A stretch of 18,149 nt of DNA from Candidatus Sumerlaeota bacterium (GTDB taxonomy: Bacteria; Sumerlaeota; Sumerlaeia; JADFCT01). Under the pieces are notes generated by a model that was not told the DNA's origin, searched no databases, and saw only the letters and a program-made list of their open reading frames with translations. Below, piece after piece: positions 1 to 9,404 of the stretch (the stretch's first letter is position 1; each line of letters begins with the position of its first letter). The translations under genes were made by a program, and so were the position numbers. The DNA lies in assembly GCA_026398575.1 (NCBI GenBank), contig JAPLSP010000499.1, positions 1 through 18,149 of the forward strand, in the 5' to 3' direction.

Positions 1-530
1 CCGCCGACGGCATGGCCACGCCGCTGGCGCAAAAAGAATACGAAAAAATGTATGCGACGCTCGGAGGCAAGCCGGCTCATCAAACGCTGGCGCTGCACTG
101 GGCGCGCCTGATTGAAGCCCTCTACGCCGCCGAACACATGAAGGAGCTCCTGGAGGACCCGGAGATCACCAGCCCGCAAATCCGCACGCTTCCCACGGAA
201 ACGCCGACGGAAGGAGTGGGCATCGTCGAGGCGCCGCGCGGAACGCTCATCCATAACTATTGGACCGACGCCAACGGGATGCTGACCAAGGTGAATCTAA
301 TGGTTGCGACCAATCACAACGCCGCGCCGATTGCCATGTCCGTCGAGAAGGCCGCCAAAGGCCTCATCAAGAATGGCGTGGTCAACGACGGCCTATTGAA
401 CATGATCGAGATGGCCTTCCGCGCTTATGACCCCTGCCACGCCTGCGCCACGCACGCCTTGGGCGAAATGCCCCTGCAGGCCAGGATCTATGACCGCGAG
501 CGCCGCCTCCTGCACGTCATCAAAAAATGA
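1..530 (+). CDS. [NiFe] hydrogenase large subunit, C-terminal part (5' partial)
   Basis: The gene runs in from the left edge; the first whole codon is at position 3 and the stop is at 528-530. The visible 175 residues end with the signature DPCHACATH, encoded at about 429-455. Its two cysteines are the C-terminal pair that ligates the Ni-Fe(CN)2CO centre in this family. The upstream segment EAPRGTLIHNYWTD and the following VNLMVATNHNAA stretch resemble cytoplasmic group 3 hydrogenases (MvhA/HoxH-like) more than membrane-bound uptake enzymes; this subgroup call is inference. After the final histidine of the motif there are 24 more residues, the expected C-terminal extension removed during maturation once nickel is inserted. 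The next gene, overlapping by 4 bp, encodes the matching endopeptidase. Electron-transfer subunits presumably lie further left, outside the window. Confidence 0.93.
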   Translation, partial: ADGMATPLAQKEYEKMYATLGGKPAHQTLALHWARLIEALYAAEHMKELLEDPEITSPQIRTLPTETPTEGVGIVEAPRGTLIHNYWTDANGMLTKVNLMVATNHNAAPIAMSVEKAAKGLIKNGVVNDGLLNMIEMAFRAYDPCHACATHALGEMPLQARIYDRERRLLHVIKK

Positions 531-1015
531 ATGCCATTGTCGGCCTTGGGAATCCTATTCTGACGGATGACGCGGTGGGCCTTGCCGTCGCCCGCGCCGT
601 TTATGAAGAGATCGTCCGCTGCCACGGCGAAGATCAGCGCTTCGCGGAGCTGATCGAAGCGGCCGTCGGCGGATTCGATCTGATCGAGCGGCTCGTGGGC
701 TATGAGAAAGCCGTGGTCATTGACGCCATCCAAACCGCCGGCGGCCGCGCCGGCGACTATTATCTGATAGACTTGGAAAGCGCCTCGCTCGCCAAGCCGC
801 CGGCCATCCGGCATCGCATGGGTCTTCTCGAAGGCCTGGACCTGGCGCGCAAACTCGCGATGGACATCCCCAAAACCCTCCATATTTACGCCGTTGAGGC
901 GGCGGACGTTCTCACCTTCAGCTCGCAGATGACGGAGCAGGTCCAAGCAGCGGTTCCCCGCGTCGCGCGCGCAATCCTCGCCGAGGAATTCGGCATCCAG
1001 CCGCTGCACAATTAA
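527..1015 (+). CDS. Hydrogenase maturation endopeptidase (HycI/HoxW/HybD family)
   Basis: This 162-residue protein is of normal length for the nickel-dependent proteases that cut the C-terminal extension from the hydrogenase large subunit. The N-terminus VGLGNPILTDDAVG is the family signature. By alignment with HybD-type enzymes, the likely nickel ligands are D15, D66 (in VIDAIQ) and H96 (in RHRMGL). These residues are visible; their assignment is from family knowledge. The start codon overlaps the upstream stop as ATGA, so the two genes are translationally coupled. This fits a protease devoted to the upstream large subunit. No clear transcription terminator follows: TTCCG/CGGAA at 1019-1041 is a weak 5-bp stem with a 13-nt loop. 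Confidence 0.93.
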   Translation: MNAIVGLGNPILTDDAVGLAVARAVYEEIVRCHGEDQRFAELIEAAVGGFDLIERLVGYEKAVVIDAIQTAGGRAGDYYLIDLESASLAKPPAIRHRMGLLEGLDLARKLAMDIPKTLHIYAVEAADVLTFSSQMTEQVQAAVPRVARAILAEEFGIQPLHN

Positions 1016-1050
1016 TAATTCCGGTCAGGTTTTTCACGGAAGGCCAGCAC

Positions 1051-1287
1051 GCCACCACCGGGCCGTGCGCCGGTGGAGCGGTGATTTTGCTCGAGCAGCG
1101 CCCGCTTTTCTCTCACCGCCACCACTGGGCCTTGTGCCAGTGGGGCGATGATTGTGCGCCAAATCGCTCTCTACCGGCGCAAAATCATCGCTCCACCGGC
1201 ACAAGGCCCGGCGGTGGCGGAGGATAAAAAGGGAATACCATTCTAGAGCAAAATCATCGCTCCATCGGCGCAAGGCCCGATGGTGGC
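1051..1287. repeat. Cluster of four 40-bp REP-like hairpin elements in two opposed pairs
   Basis: Four related 40-bp units lie at 1051-1090 and 1118-1157 (forward) and at 1179-1218 and 1248-1287 (reverse). Each starts with GCCA, then has a 7-bp stem around an 8-nt loop (GCCTTGTG, GCCTTGCG or GCCGTGCG), then a tail resembling AGCGATGATTTTGC. The stem arms change together: CCACCGG/CCGGTGG, CCACTGG/CCAGTGG and CCATCGG/CCGATGG. The third copy has CCGCCGG/CCGGTGG, which keeps pairing only as G-U when read in the element's own orientation. Pair spacing is similar on both sides (67 and 69 bp), giving a large imperfect palindrome. This occupies most of the 403-bp gap 1016-1418, where I see no gene. 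The layout resembles REP/BIME elements of other bacteria; no RAYT transposase is visible here. Confidence 0.88.
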
Positions 1288-1418
1288 GAAGAGCAGTGGA
1301 ATTATGGATTGCGCCCATCAAGCCATCACGCTGAAAGCAATGCTTGCTGCCTGATTGTTGTTCCTGTAGGGTCTCAGCGCGCCTGTGCGGCAGACAGCCG
1401 TGTGAAGGATATTGGACA

Positions 1419-1709
1419 ATGCGCAAACGGCGGAGAGTATTGGGCGCCGTCTTTTTGGCCAATCTGGCGATGGTGGCCTTTCTGTTTTTCCTGACGTGCT
1501 TATTGCCGCGGATGGGGGATCAATGGGTGAAGGCTGGAGTGCAATGGGATCAGTTGAGCTCATCCGCAAAACTGTTTTGCCTGATCGAGCAAAACCTTAT
1601 GCGTGGCCTGTATCCCCCAGGGGAGTTTTTCATTGAGATCATTTTGCTTTTGGCGCTTCTGACTTCAGGGATAGCATTCCTGCTATCATTTTTTGTCTCA
1701 GAGGAATGA
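1419..1709 (+). CDS. Small two-TM protein of unknown function
   Basis: This 96-residue open frame begins with MRKRRRVLGA. It has a basic N-terminus, a first hydrophobic segment at about residues 7-29 and a second at about 71-93, with a short loop containing WVKAGVQWDQL between them. The ATG at 1419 is preceded by AAGGA at 1405-1409, nine bases upstream, a better ribosome site than those of most neighbours. The frame stays open upstream to 1344, but that extension is cysteine- and arginine-rich and implausible. The topology suggests an inner-membrane protein. I recognise no family. It is convergent with the next gene, 55 bp away, and base use in its first part is less GC-rich than in neighbouring genes. 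It could be a spurious frame, but the ribosome site and two clean TM segments favour a real gene. Confidence 0.5.
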   Translation: MRKRRRVLGAVFLANLAMVAFLFFLTCLLPRMGDQWVKAGVQWDQLSSSAKLFCLIEQNLMRGLYPPGEFFIEIILLLALLTSGIAFLLSFFVSEE

Positions 1710-1764
1710 TTCGCCATTCGGCGAGCATCTGTTCTTCAATGGCTCTGGCGGGAATCTCTGCCGG

Positions 1765-2490
1765 CTAATTGGGAAAGGAAAAATACGCTTCCATCATGCG
1801 TCGCGAAAATGCAGTAACCTGGTGACCTGCGTGGAGCGCATTAAAGGCCGAGCACATGAGGGCGCAAATCAATACCAAGGGCATTATCGGTTCCGGCAGC
1901 ATGAATGCGATGATCGCCAGCAAATAAGGAATGGCCGACATGGTAATGGCTGCGCACGATTCCATCATCGCCGCCGCATAGGCGCCCATGCGGTTGGATC
2001 GGAACTGGCAGCGCATGATGATGATGCGGTATATGCCGGAGATGCTGAACCTCAATACGCTGATGGTCCAGATAGCGGCCCAGAAACTAATGCAAAGCTC
2101 CTGCTTAATAGTTACCTCAAAGACATCCGGATTCTGACGCCCTGTGAAATACATCAATGTCAATACCAAGACCGGATAGCCAACCCATACCGGCGCCGTC
2201 AGGCTCCAAAAACGCGGCCTGAGAATGGGCGCCAGGTATTCCGCGGGCTTCAGAAAGGTCAGGGCCAGTTCCTCGCGCAGCGCCAGCTGGGTCAGATCGG
2301 CGATGAGCGGCGCCAACCGCAGATGCATCCAAAGAGCAGCGAACGGCGGCAGCAGAATCATGGCGAGCAGCAGCAAGTAGGCAAATCCTTCGGGATTGGC
2401 GATCATCACCTTGGTCGTTGCAAGGACAGGCGGTAAGCCTATTACGGCTACAACCGGCAACGCGTTCGTCCAGAACTCGATGCGATCCAT
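1765..2490 (-). CDS. Polytopic inner-membrane protein, possibly ABC-transporter permease-like
   Basis: The 241-residue product, starting MDRIEFWTNALPVV, is mostly hydrophobic. About five or six TM segments are visible, at roughly residues 9-30, 35-57, 95-118, 130-155 and 175-220. Between the second and third is an amphipathic stretch (LREELALTFLKPAEYLAPIL). It loosely recalls the cytoplasmic coupling segment of ABC-2 type permeases, but that is a weak inference and I do not assign a function. The frame continues upstream to 2607, but that extension would be encoded by the 2547-2638 inverted repeat, so I prefer the ATG at 2488-2490. No strong ribosome site is seen for either start. It is the last gene of the leftward run, 149 bp beyond the radical SAM gene. 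Confidence 0.72.
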   Translation of the reverse strand: MDRIEFWTNALPVVAVIGLPPVLATTKVMIANPEGFAYLLLLAMILLPPFAALWMHLRLAPLIADLTQLALREELALTFLKPAEYLAPILRPRFWSLTAPVWVGYPVLVLTLMYFTGRQNPDVFEVTIKQELCISFWAAIWTISVLRFSISGIYRIIIMRCQFRSNRMGAYAAAMMESCAAITMSAIPYLLAIIAFMLPEPIMPLVLICALMCSAFNALHAGHQVTAFSRRMMEAYFSFPN

Positions 2491-2546
2491 GCGGGGATTG
2501 AGAAGGCGGGAATTGGGAAAGCGGGACAAGTTACCCTCCTCTGTCG

Positions 2547-2638
2547 CCACTGGGAGCGCCACTGGGAGCGCTGGCATCCTTGCCGGCGCGCGATTTGGGA
2601 ACGCCACTCGCCGGCAAGGATGCCGGCGCTCCCAGTGG
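2547..2638. repeat. 30-bp-arm inverted repeat with a duplicated 12-mer
   Basis: Arms at 2559-2588 and 2609-2638 are complementary over 30 bases with one mismatch (a possible G-U pair in RNA), around a 20-nt loop. The outer end of the left arm, CCACTGGGAGCG, is duplicated in tandem at 2547-2558. Each arm also holds a smaller palindrome around GGCATCCTTGCC. The element starts 2 bp after the stop of the leftward radical SAM gene and precedes the membrane-protein gene. As RNA it would form a long stable stem, so it could end transcription or protect the 3' end. There is no U-run typical of an intrinsic terminator. It looks like a dispersed genomic repeat; that is inference from its form. Confidence 0.85.
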
Positions 2639-2639
2639 A

Positions 2640-5330
<2,691 letters not shown>

Positions 5331-5352
5331 TATTGGTTAGTATCTCTTAGCA

Positions 5353-6462
5353 TTAATATACGGCAATGACTCGGAACATGTTGTGATTCCAATAGAGGCA
5401 AATCGCAACCCCCACGGCCGCCATGGCCGCCACGGCCCACCATCTGCGGGGAAAGAACGGCGCCAGACCGATCATCATCGCCGGCAGGCACGCCACGAAG
5501 AAACGATCCAGACAGCGGTAAGCCCACGAACTTGGCAACGTCAGTATGAACAGCGCGATCCACCCAATCCATAAAAGCCACGCCAAGGTCTCTTCTCGTG
5601 CGCGGCCCGCTGTCTTGTTGTCGCGATATTGCCTCAGCAGAAGAATGATCGCGGCGGCGTTGGTCAGGATCGTGAAGGCGGTCAGAACCTGTTTGGGCCG
5701 TTCTCCCTCGAAGGAGAATAATTCCCGGACGATCGCGAGAAAAGGCGGCGCAAAATCTTTTTGCCAATACGCGTCAAGCTGGCGGAACGGAGTCTGCCAA
5801 ATCAGGGCGGAGGCCGCCAGCCAAATCAGCGGCGCGAGCGCATAGATCGCCGCCATGCCCGCCAGGCGCTTTGCGGAGCGGTTCGGACCTGACATCTGCG
5901 CCAGCCAGATCGCTGCAAAAACAAATACGCCCGCAGGACGCACGAGCGTCAAAATTCCCAGCGTCAGCGCGGCAGCGAGCGGACGGTTTTTTCGCCAAAG
6001 ATAAAATCCTGTCAGCGCCAGCGCCAGGAAAAGTCCTTCGCTCATCGCCACCGAACTGAAAAGCAGCCAGGACGGCGTGAAGACGGCGAAATACGCCGCC
6101 AGCCAGACGTCGCGCGTCAGCAGATAAAAAAGCAACACCGCCGCCGCCGCCGCCAGAACGCTGATCGCCAGCGCCGCGATGGACGCCGGCAATAGCGCCG
6201 AAGCGATTCGTATCGCCGCTGGATAGCCAGGGGAAAGCCGCTGCGTCTCGCGCTGCAAATCGCGGAGCGCGGCGGGCGAAAAAAGCCCGCAAGCGATCGC
6301 TTGATATTCGGCGCCGTCGTGCAGCGCGGCATAATGGCTTGCGTCCTGCCGCGCCCACATAAGACTGCCGCCGATGACCGCGATTCGGACGCCCACCGCC
6401 AACACGATTAATATGACAAGATGTCGCGTCAAGATTCCCTGCTCCTTCGCCAATTGCATCAT
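5353..6462 (-). CDS. GT-C fold membrane glycosyltransferase (PIG-V/Gpi18- or PMT-like)
   Basis: The 369-residue product has about nine or ten TM segments. After the first TM (residues ~13-33) comes an acidic loop with DGAEYQAIA at residues 49-57 and RLSPGYP at 75-81. This is the usual place and form of the catalytic Asp loop in polyprenyl-phosphate-sugar-dependent GT-C enzymes. VAMSEGLFLAL (138-148) and LTLVRPAGVF (171-180) also match the PIG-V/mannosyltransferase pattern of SE in one TM and RP in a later one. The likely role is transfer of a sugar from a lipid-phosphate donor on the outer face of the inner membrane; donor and acceptor are unknown. The ATG at 6460-6462 is followed by a second ATG codon. 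It lies 13 bp after the methyltransferase gene and 22 bp before the radical SAM gene, in an apparent operon. Confidence 0.8.
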   Translation of the reverse strand: MMQLAKEQGILTRHLVILIVLAVGVRIAVIGGSLMWARQDASHYAALHDGAEYQAIACGLFSPAALRDLQRETQRLSPGYPAAIRIASALLPASIAALAISVLAAAAAVLLFYLLTRDVWLAAYFAVFTPSWLLFSSVAMSEGLFLALALTGFYLWRKNRPLAAALTLGILTLVRPAGVFVFAAIWLAQMSGPNRSAKRLAGMAAIYALAPLIWLAASALIWQTPFRQLDAYWQKDFAPPFLAIVRELFSFEGERPKQVLTAFTILTNAAAIILLLRQYRDNKTAGRAREETLAWLLWIGWIALFILTLPSSWAYRCLDRFFVACLPAMMIGLAPFFPRRWWAVAAMAAVGVAICLYWNHNMFRVIAVY

Positions 6463-6475
6463 TCTTGTGGGCGCG

Positions 6476-7195
6476 TTATCTGCAAAGATAGAGCAGCCGC
6501 TCGGATCGTTTCCCCGGTTTCAAGCGATGATAGGCATCGAAGGCTTTGAACTCAAAACCCGCCACGAACAGGCATCGCTCGATTTCTTTGCTCGTGTAGG
6601 CGCGTTCGACGTGCTCCTCGTCATAGCGGCGCCAGAGCTCGCCTTCGCGCGTGAATCCCGTGATCCGGCAATGCCCAATATTTTGGTCTTCGTCGAAGTC
6701 CGGCTCGATGATGACGATCTGGTCCGATTCGCGCACCGTGGATGGCTCGAGCCACGCGTTGCGGAATCCAAACGGCGTCAGCATGTCAAACATGAAGACG
6801 CCGCCCTTGTTCAGCCAATCGCGGACATTTTGAAAAACTTTTTCCAGCTCGACCGGCTCGGTCAGATAATTCAGGCTGTCGAACAGGCACGTGATGACAT
6901 CGGCCTTTTCGGCAGGCGCAAACTCGCGGATGTCCGCGCAGATGAGGCGAGCTGCAGGCGCGTTGGATCGCGCGCGTTCGAGCTGATGCGGCGAAATATC
7001 CATGCCCGTCGCCGCATAGCCCGCGTCACAGATTCGCTTGAGCAAGCCACCCGTCCCGCAGCACAGGTCCAGCCACTCGCGCGCATGCGGCGCCTGTTTC
7101 GAGGCGGTCCGATGGAGGAACGGCCATATCTCTTCGTTCCAGAATGACCAGTGCTTGTCCCACAAGGGAGCGAATTGTTTGCCGTATATTTGCAT
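6476..7195 (-). CDS. Class I SAM-dependent methyltransferase
   Basis: The product, 239 residues from the ATG at 7193-7195, has a standard Rossmann methyltransferase core. Motif I is LDLCCGTGG (residues 42-50), motif II is TGMDIS with acidic D66, and the post-motif III region is CLFDSLNYL followed by the hydrophobic strand GGVFMFDML. The C-terminal half (FTREGELWRRYDEEHVERAY, then GFEFKAFDAY) resembles the YqjD/SmtA-like small-molecule methyltransferases often annotated only as class I enzymes; the substrate cannot be told. The frame is open a further 50 codons upstream, but that segment lacks conservation-like features, while MQIYGKQFAPLWD is a typical start for the family. It is the first gene of the leftward run and is divergent from the YjbQ-family gene across a 215-bp gap. 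Confidence 0.87.
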   Translation of the reverse strand: MQIYGKQFAPLWDKHWSFWNEEIWPFLHRTASKQAPHAREWLDLCCGTGGLLKRICDAGYAATGMDISPHQLERARSNAPAARLICADIREFAPAEKADVITCLFDSLNYLTEPVELEKVFQNVRDWLNKGGVFMFDMLTPFGFRNAWLEPSTVRESDQIVIIEPDFDEDQNIGHCRITGFTREGELWRRYDEEHVERAYTSKEIERCLFVAGFEFKAFDAYHRLKPGKRSERLLYLCR

Positions 7196-7306
7196 GGAAT
7201 TCACAGTATGGTTTGCCGGATGTGTCTTCGTTCCGGGAGAGAATGAAACTCGCTGAGCGCCGTTTGCAAGCAGAAAGCCGGCAAGCGCAATCGCCGACAT
7301 CCTCGC

Positions 7307-7336
7307 TTGTCTTGCCGGCGCCCCGCTCCTTATACT
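7307..7336 (+). promoter_or_regulatory. Candidate sigma70-type promoter for the yjbQ gene
   Basis: TTGTCT (7307-7312) and TATACT (7331-7336) are separated by 18 bp, a fair match to -35 and -10 boxes. Transcription would start near 7343 and leave a leader of about 68 nt before the ATG at 7411. It lies in the divergent gap between the methyltransferase and YjbQ-family genes. This is a motif match only. Confidence 0.4.
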
Positions 7337-7410
7337 GCGAAGCATGAAGTTTGTTTTTCCAGCAATGATGGAGATACGAACGCTTTCGATGACGGAGACT
7401 CAAACTCTTT

Positions 7411-7827
7411 ATGCGCGCTTATAACAAGCATCTGGAATTCCGCACGCGTGAGCTTTCGGAGATCATTGACATCACGGCTCACGTCGAGCAGGCCGCGCGC
7501 CATAGCGGCGTCAAGGAAGGCCTGGCTCTGGTTTTTCCGATGCACACGAGTTCGGCGGTTTATTTGAGCGATTCGGATCGTTCGCTGACATTGGACTTTG
7601 CCGATTTGTTGGAGGCGCTGGTCCCTGAATCCCGCGAATACCGCCATAACCAGACGGACTACAAGAAGAACGCCGCCGGACACTTGAAGGCCATTCTCTC
7701 CGGGCATTCGGTGACTTTGCCCGTTACGAACGGCGCCCTGGATTTGGGGATTTATCAGACCATCTATTACTTTGAGTTCGACGGACAGAGGCCCAAAAAG
7801 ATTTTGATTAAAATCATCGGCGAATAG
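7411..7827 (+). CDS. yjbQ: YjbQ/UPF0047 family protein (secondary thiamine-phosphate synthase type)
   Basis: The 138-residue product has the full length and layout of the small UPF0047/TIGR00149 family. The N-terminal strand region is followed by IIDITAHVEQ (residues 18-27), the conserved MHTSSAVYL (44-52), then YRHNQTDYKKNAAGHLKAIL (77-96) and the C-terminal core PVTNGALDLGIYQTIYYFEF (104-123), where GxLDLGxxQ is the family hallmark. E. coli YjbQ has weak thiamine-phosphate synthase activity, but the true role of the family is unsettled, so the name is a family label. GGAG at 7394-7397 lies 13 bases before the ATG, a slightly long spacing. The gene starts a rightward pair with endonuclease V, 72 bp downstream. 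Confidence 0.9.
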   Translation: MRAYNKHLEFRTRELSEIIDITAHVEQAARHSGVKEGLALVFPMHTSSAVYLSDSDRSLTLDFADLLEALVPESREYRHNQTDYKKNAAGHLKAILSGHSVTLPVTNGALDLGIYQTIYYFEFDGQRPKKILIKIIGE

Positions 7828-7899
7828 AAGATTCGGAATTTACTGCATTCAAAGAAAAGCTATCTTCAAGCAACCGCTCATGGACGCTGATCAACGCTA

Positions 7900-8613
7900 A
7901 TGAAATTGGCTTATCGTCATTCCTGGCGTGTCACACCGCGGGTGGCAGCGCAAATCCAGATGCGCCTGCGCGACAAAGTGATCTATGGCGCAACGGCGGA
8001 TTTGCGGACGGCGCAGGACCTTGCGCGCATCGAGACCGTCGCCGGATTGGACGTCAGCTATTCAAAGGAAACCGACCGCTGCTATGCCGCCGTTGTCATT
8101 ATGCGCCTCAGCGATCTGTCCATCTTGCAGGAGATCGCGGTGGGAACGCCGTCGCCGTTTCCTTATGTTCCCGGATTGCTTTCCTTCCGCGAAGCGCCGC
8201 CGCTGATCGCCGCGCTCCGGCGTCTGCGCAAAGCGCCGGATGTTCTGTTGTTCGATGCGCAGGGACGCGCGCACCCGCGCCGCTTCGGTCTCGCTTCTCA
8301 TCTCAGCGTGCTCTATGACCGCGCCGGCGTTGGCTGCGCCAAGACGCTGCTGTGCGGCGTTTATAAAACTCCCGGTTTGCGGCGCGGAGATTGGACGCCG
8401 CTCGTGGATGAAAAATCGGGCGAGACGCTCGGCTCTGTTTTGCGCACGCAGGACCGCGTGAAGCCGGTTTTTGTTTCGGTGGGGCATCGCGCCGACAACG
8501 CATTCGCGCGCTCTCTTGTCCTTCATACTTCCCCGCACTATCGTTTGCCGGAGCCTATCCGGCGCGCGCATTGGCTATCTAACGATCTTCGCCTCCGAAG
8601 CGAATCGCAATAG
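7900..8613 (+). CDS. nfi: Endonuclease V (deoxyinosine-specific)
   Basis: The 237-residue product matches endonuclease V throughout. The enzyme nicks DNA one base beyond deoxyinosine and starts repair of adenine deamination; some relatives act on inosine in RNA. AGLDVSYS supplies catalytic D51, PYVPGLLSFRE supplies the strand-separating wedge (Y89, P90) and E98, and DAQGRAHPRR supplies D119, together the metal-binding triad. VSVGHRADNAFA (residues 192-203) and LPEPIRRAH (216-224) are the usual C-terminal motifs. The common DGxG after the third acid is DAQG here, a conservative change. The ATG at 7900 has no good ribosome site. The gene is 72 bp after yjbQ and may share its transcript. Confidence 0.96.
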   Translation: MKLAYRHSWRVTPRVAAQIQMRLRDKVIYGATADLRTAQDLARIETVAGLDVSYSKETDRCYAAVVIMRLSDLSILQEIAVGTPSPFPYVPGLLSFREAPPLIAALRRLRKAPDVLLFDAQGRAHPRRFGLASHLSVLYDRAGVGCAKTLLCGVYKTPGLRRGDWTPLVDEKSGETLGSVLRTQDRVKPVFVSVGHRADNAFARSLVLHTSPHYRLPEPIRRAHWLSNDLRLRSESQ

Positions 8614-8682
8614 CCTGTCACTCTCCTCTTCATCTCCTCTACATCGCAGCCATTTGCAGTCACAAGATGGTCATTCCCATGC

Positions 8683-8732
8683 TGTGGGGCCGAATCCCAC
8701 ACAATGTTTTCTGCTGTTTTTCAGAGAAAACA
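8683..8732 (+). terminator. Two adjacent hairpins, candidate terminator after endonuclease V
   Basis: TGTGGG (8683-8688) pairs with CCCACA (8696-8701) around a 7-nt loop. Immediately after it, TGTTTTCT (8705-8712) pairs with AGAAAACA (8725-8732), with an inner CTG/CAG and a five-T loop. The first stem is followed by the T-rich left arm of the second, so it could act as an intrinsic terminator. A clean U-run is absent. The 314-bp gap 8614-8927 otherwise holds A/T-rich sequence (TATAAA at 8762-8767) that may be mraZ promoter, and the MraZ box below. Confidence 0.4.
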
Positions 8733-8857
8733 ACCCCTGTTTCCCATAAAAAGCTATGCAATATAAATAACTTTTGAAGGCAAAAAATATTTTTCAATAG
8801 CCTCATTTTCCTCTTGCATCGTGGGCCTCATAGGGAGAAAATCCCAAAAGAGTTCAC

Positions 8858-8887
8858 TGAGTGTCGAAAAGTGGTGAAGAGTGGGAG
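8858..8887 (+). promoter_or_regulatory. Candidate MraZ operator: three AGTGK cores with exact 10-bp spacing
   Basis: AGTGT at 8860-8864, AGTGG at 8870-8874 and AGTGG at 8880-8884 are spaced exactly one helical turn apart. A weaker CGGGC element continues the register at 8890-8894. Known MraZ proteins, which are ring-shaped multimers, bind three or four 10-bp-spaced repeats upstream of mraZ (TGGGN5 type in E. coli, AAAGTGK-N3 type in mollicutes). The centre unit here fits the second form exactly. The sites end about 40 bp before the mraZ ATG, where binding would give autorepression of the dcw cluster. Confidence 0.75.
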
Positions 8888-8927
8888 CGCGGGCGGACGA
8901 AAAACTAGATTGTGTGTCGCGAGACCA

Positions 8928-9404
8928 ATGGCCAAACCACTCAACAAATTTACCGGCAAGTCCATGTTGGCGATTGACGCCAAGAACCGCGTCAGTGTGC
9001 CGGCGGCCTTTCGCGATACGTTGACGATGCGGTTTCAGGAAAACTCGGAGTATCTTTATCTTGCGAAGGCGACGTGGGGCGAAGGCATCGCGGTCTATCC
9101 AGTACCCGTTTATGAGGCGATGATGTCCGACACGCCCCTGGGTGATGTCTCGAAAAAAGGCGACAAGTTTCTGATGCATTCGGAAGCGACTCCATGCCCG
9201 ATAGACAACGCAGGACGCATTCGCATCCCAGAAGACTTGATGAACGAAGTCAGCCTGCCCAAGGATAAAATCTTTTTCTGCGGTCATGGCGACTTCATGC
9301 AAATATGGCAACCGGAAAAATACGAGAATTTCAGAAAAATGCAAGCCCAAATTCCGACACCCGATGAGAGCGGAGGTGGGGCGGCGCCCACAAGCACGCC
9401 GTGA
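8928..9404 (+). CDS. mraZ: Transcriptional regulator MraZ
   Basis: The 158-residue product starts MAKPLNKFTGKSM. It has the two tandem SpoVT/AbrB-like half-domains of MraZ: DAKNRVSVPAAFR at residues 17-29 and DNAGRIRIPEDL at 93-104. Members form ring multimers that bind the repeats upstream of their own gene and repress the dcw operon. The frame is open upstream to 8814, but that would run through the operator, and the family N-terminus fits the ATG at 8928. The C-terminal tail after residue 143 is short, flexible and Gly/Pro/Thr-rich. It overlaps rsmH by 4 bp (GTGA). Confidence 0.96.
   Translation: MAKPLNKFTGKSMLAIDAKNRVSVPAAFRDTLTMRFQENSEYLYLAKATWGEGIAVYPVPVYEAMMSDTPLGDVSKKGDKFLMHSEATPCPIDNAGRIRIPEDLMNEVSLPKDKIFFCGHGDFMQIWQPEKYENFRKMQAQIPTPDESGGGAAPTSTP

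Noticed and set aside
1152..1462. Short open frames on both strands across the REP-like cluster
   Set aside because: They translate the repeats themselves (Arg/Ser/Trp-rich) and have no ribosome site or protein-like features.
2491..2607. Longer N-terminus for the 1765-2490 membrane protein
   Set aside because: The extension would be encoded by the 2559-2638 inverted repeat and has an improbable Ala/Pro-rich sequence; the ATG at 2490 starts directly before the first TM segment.
7344..7424. 26-codon open frame overlapping the yjbQ start, possible leader peptide
   Set aside because: No clear ribosome site and no sign of attenuation structure; open frames of this length are expected by chance.
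8814..8927. Upstream extension of MraZ to an ATG at 8814
   Set aside because: It would translate through the operator repeats, and the family N-terminus matches the ATG at 8928.
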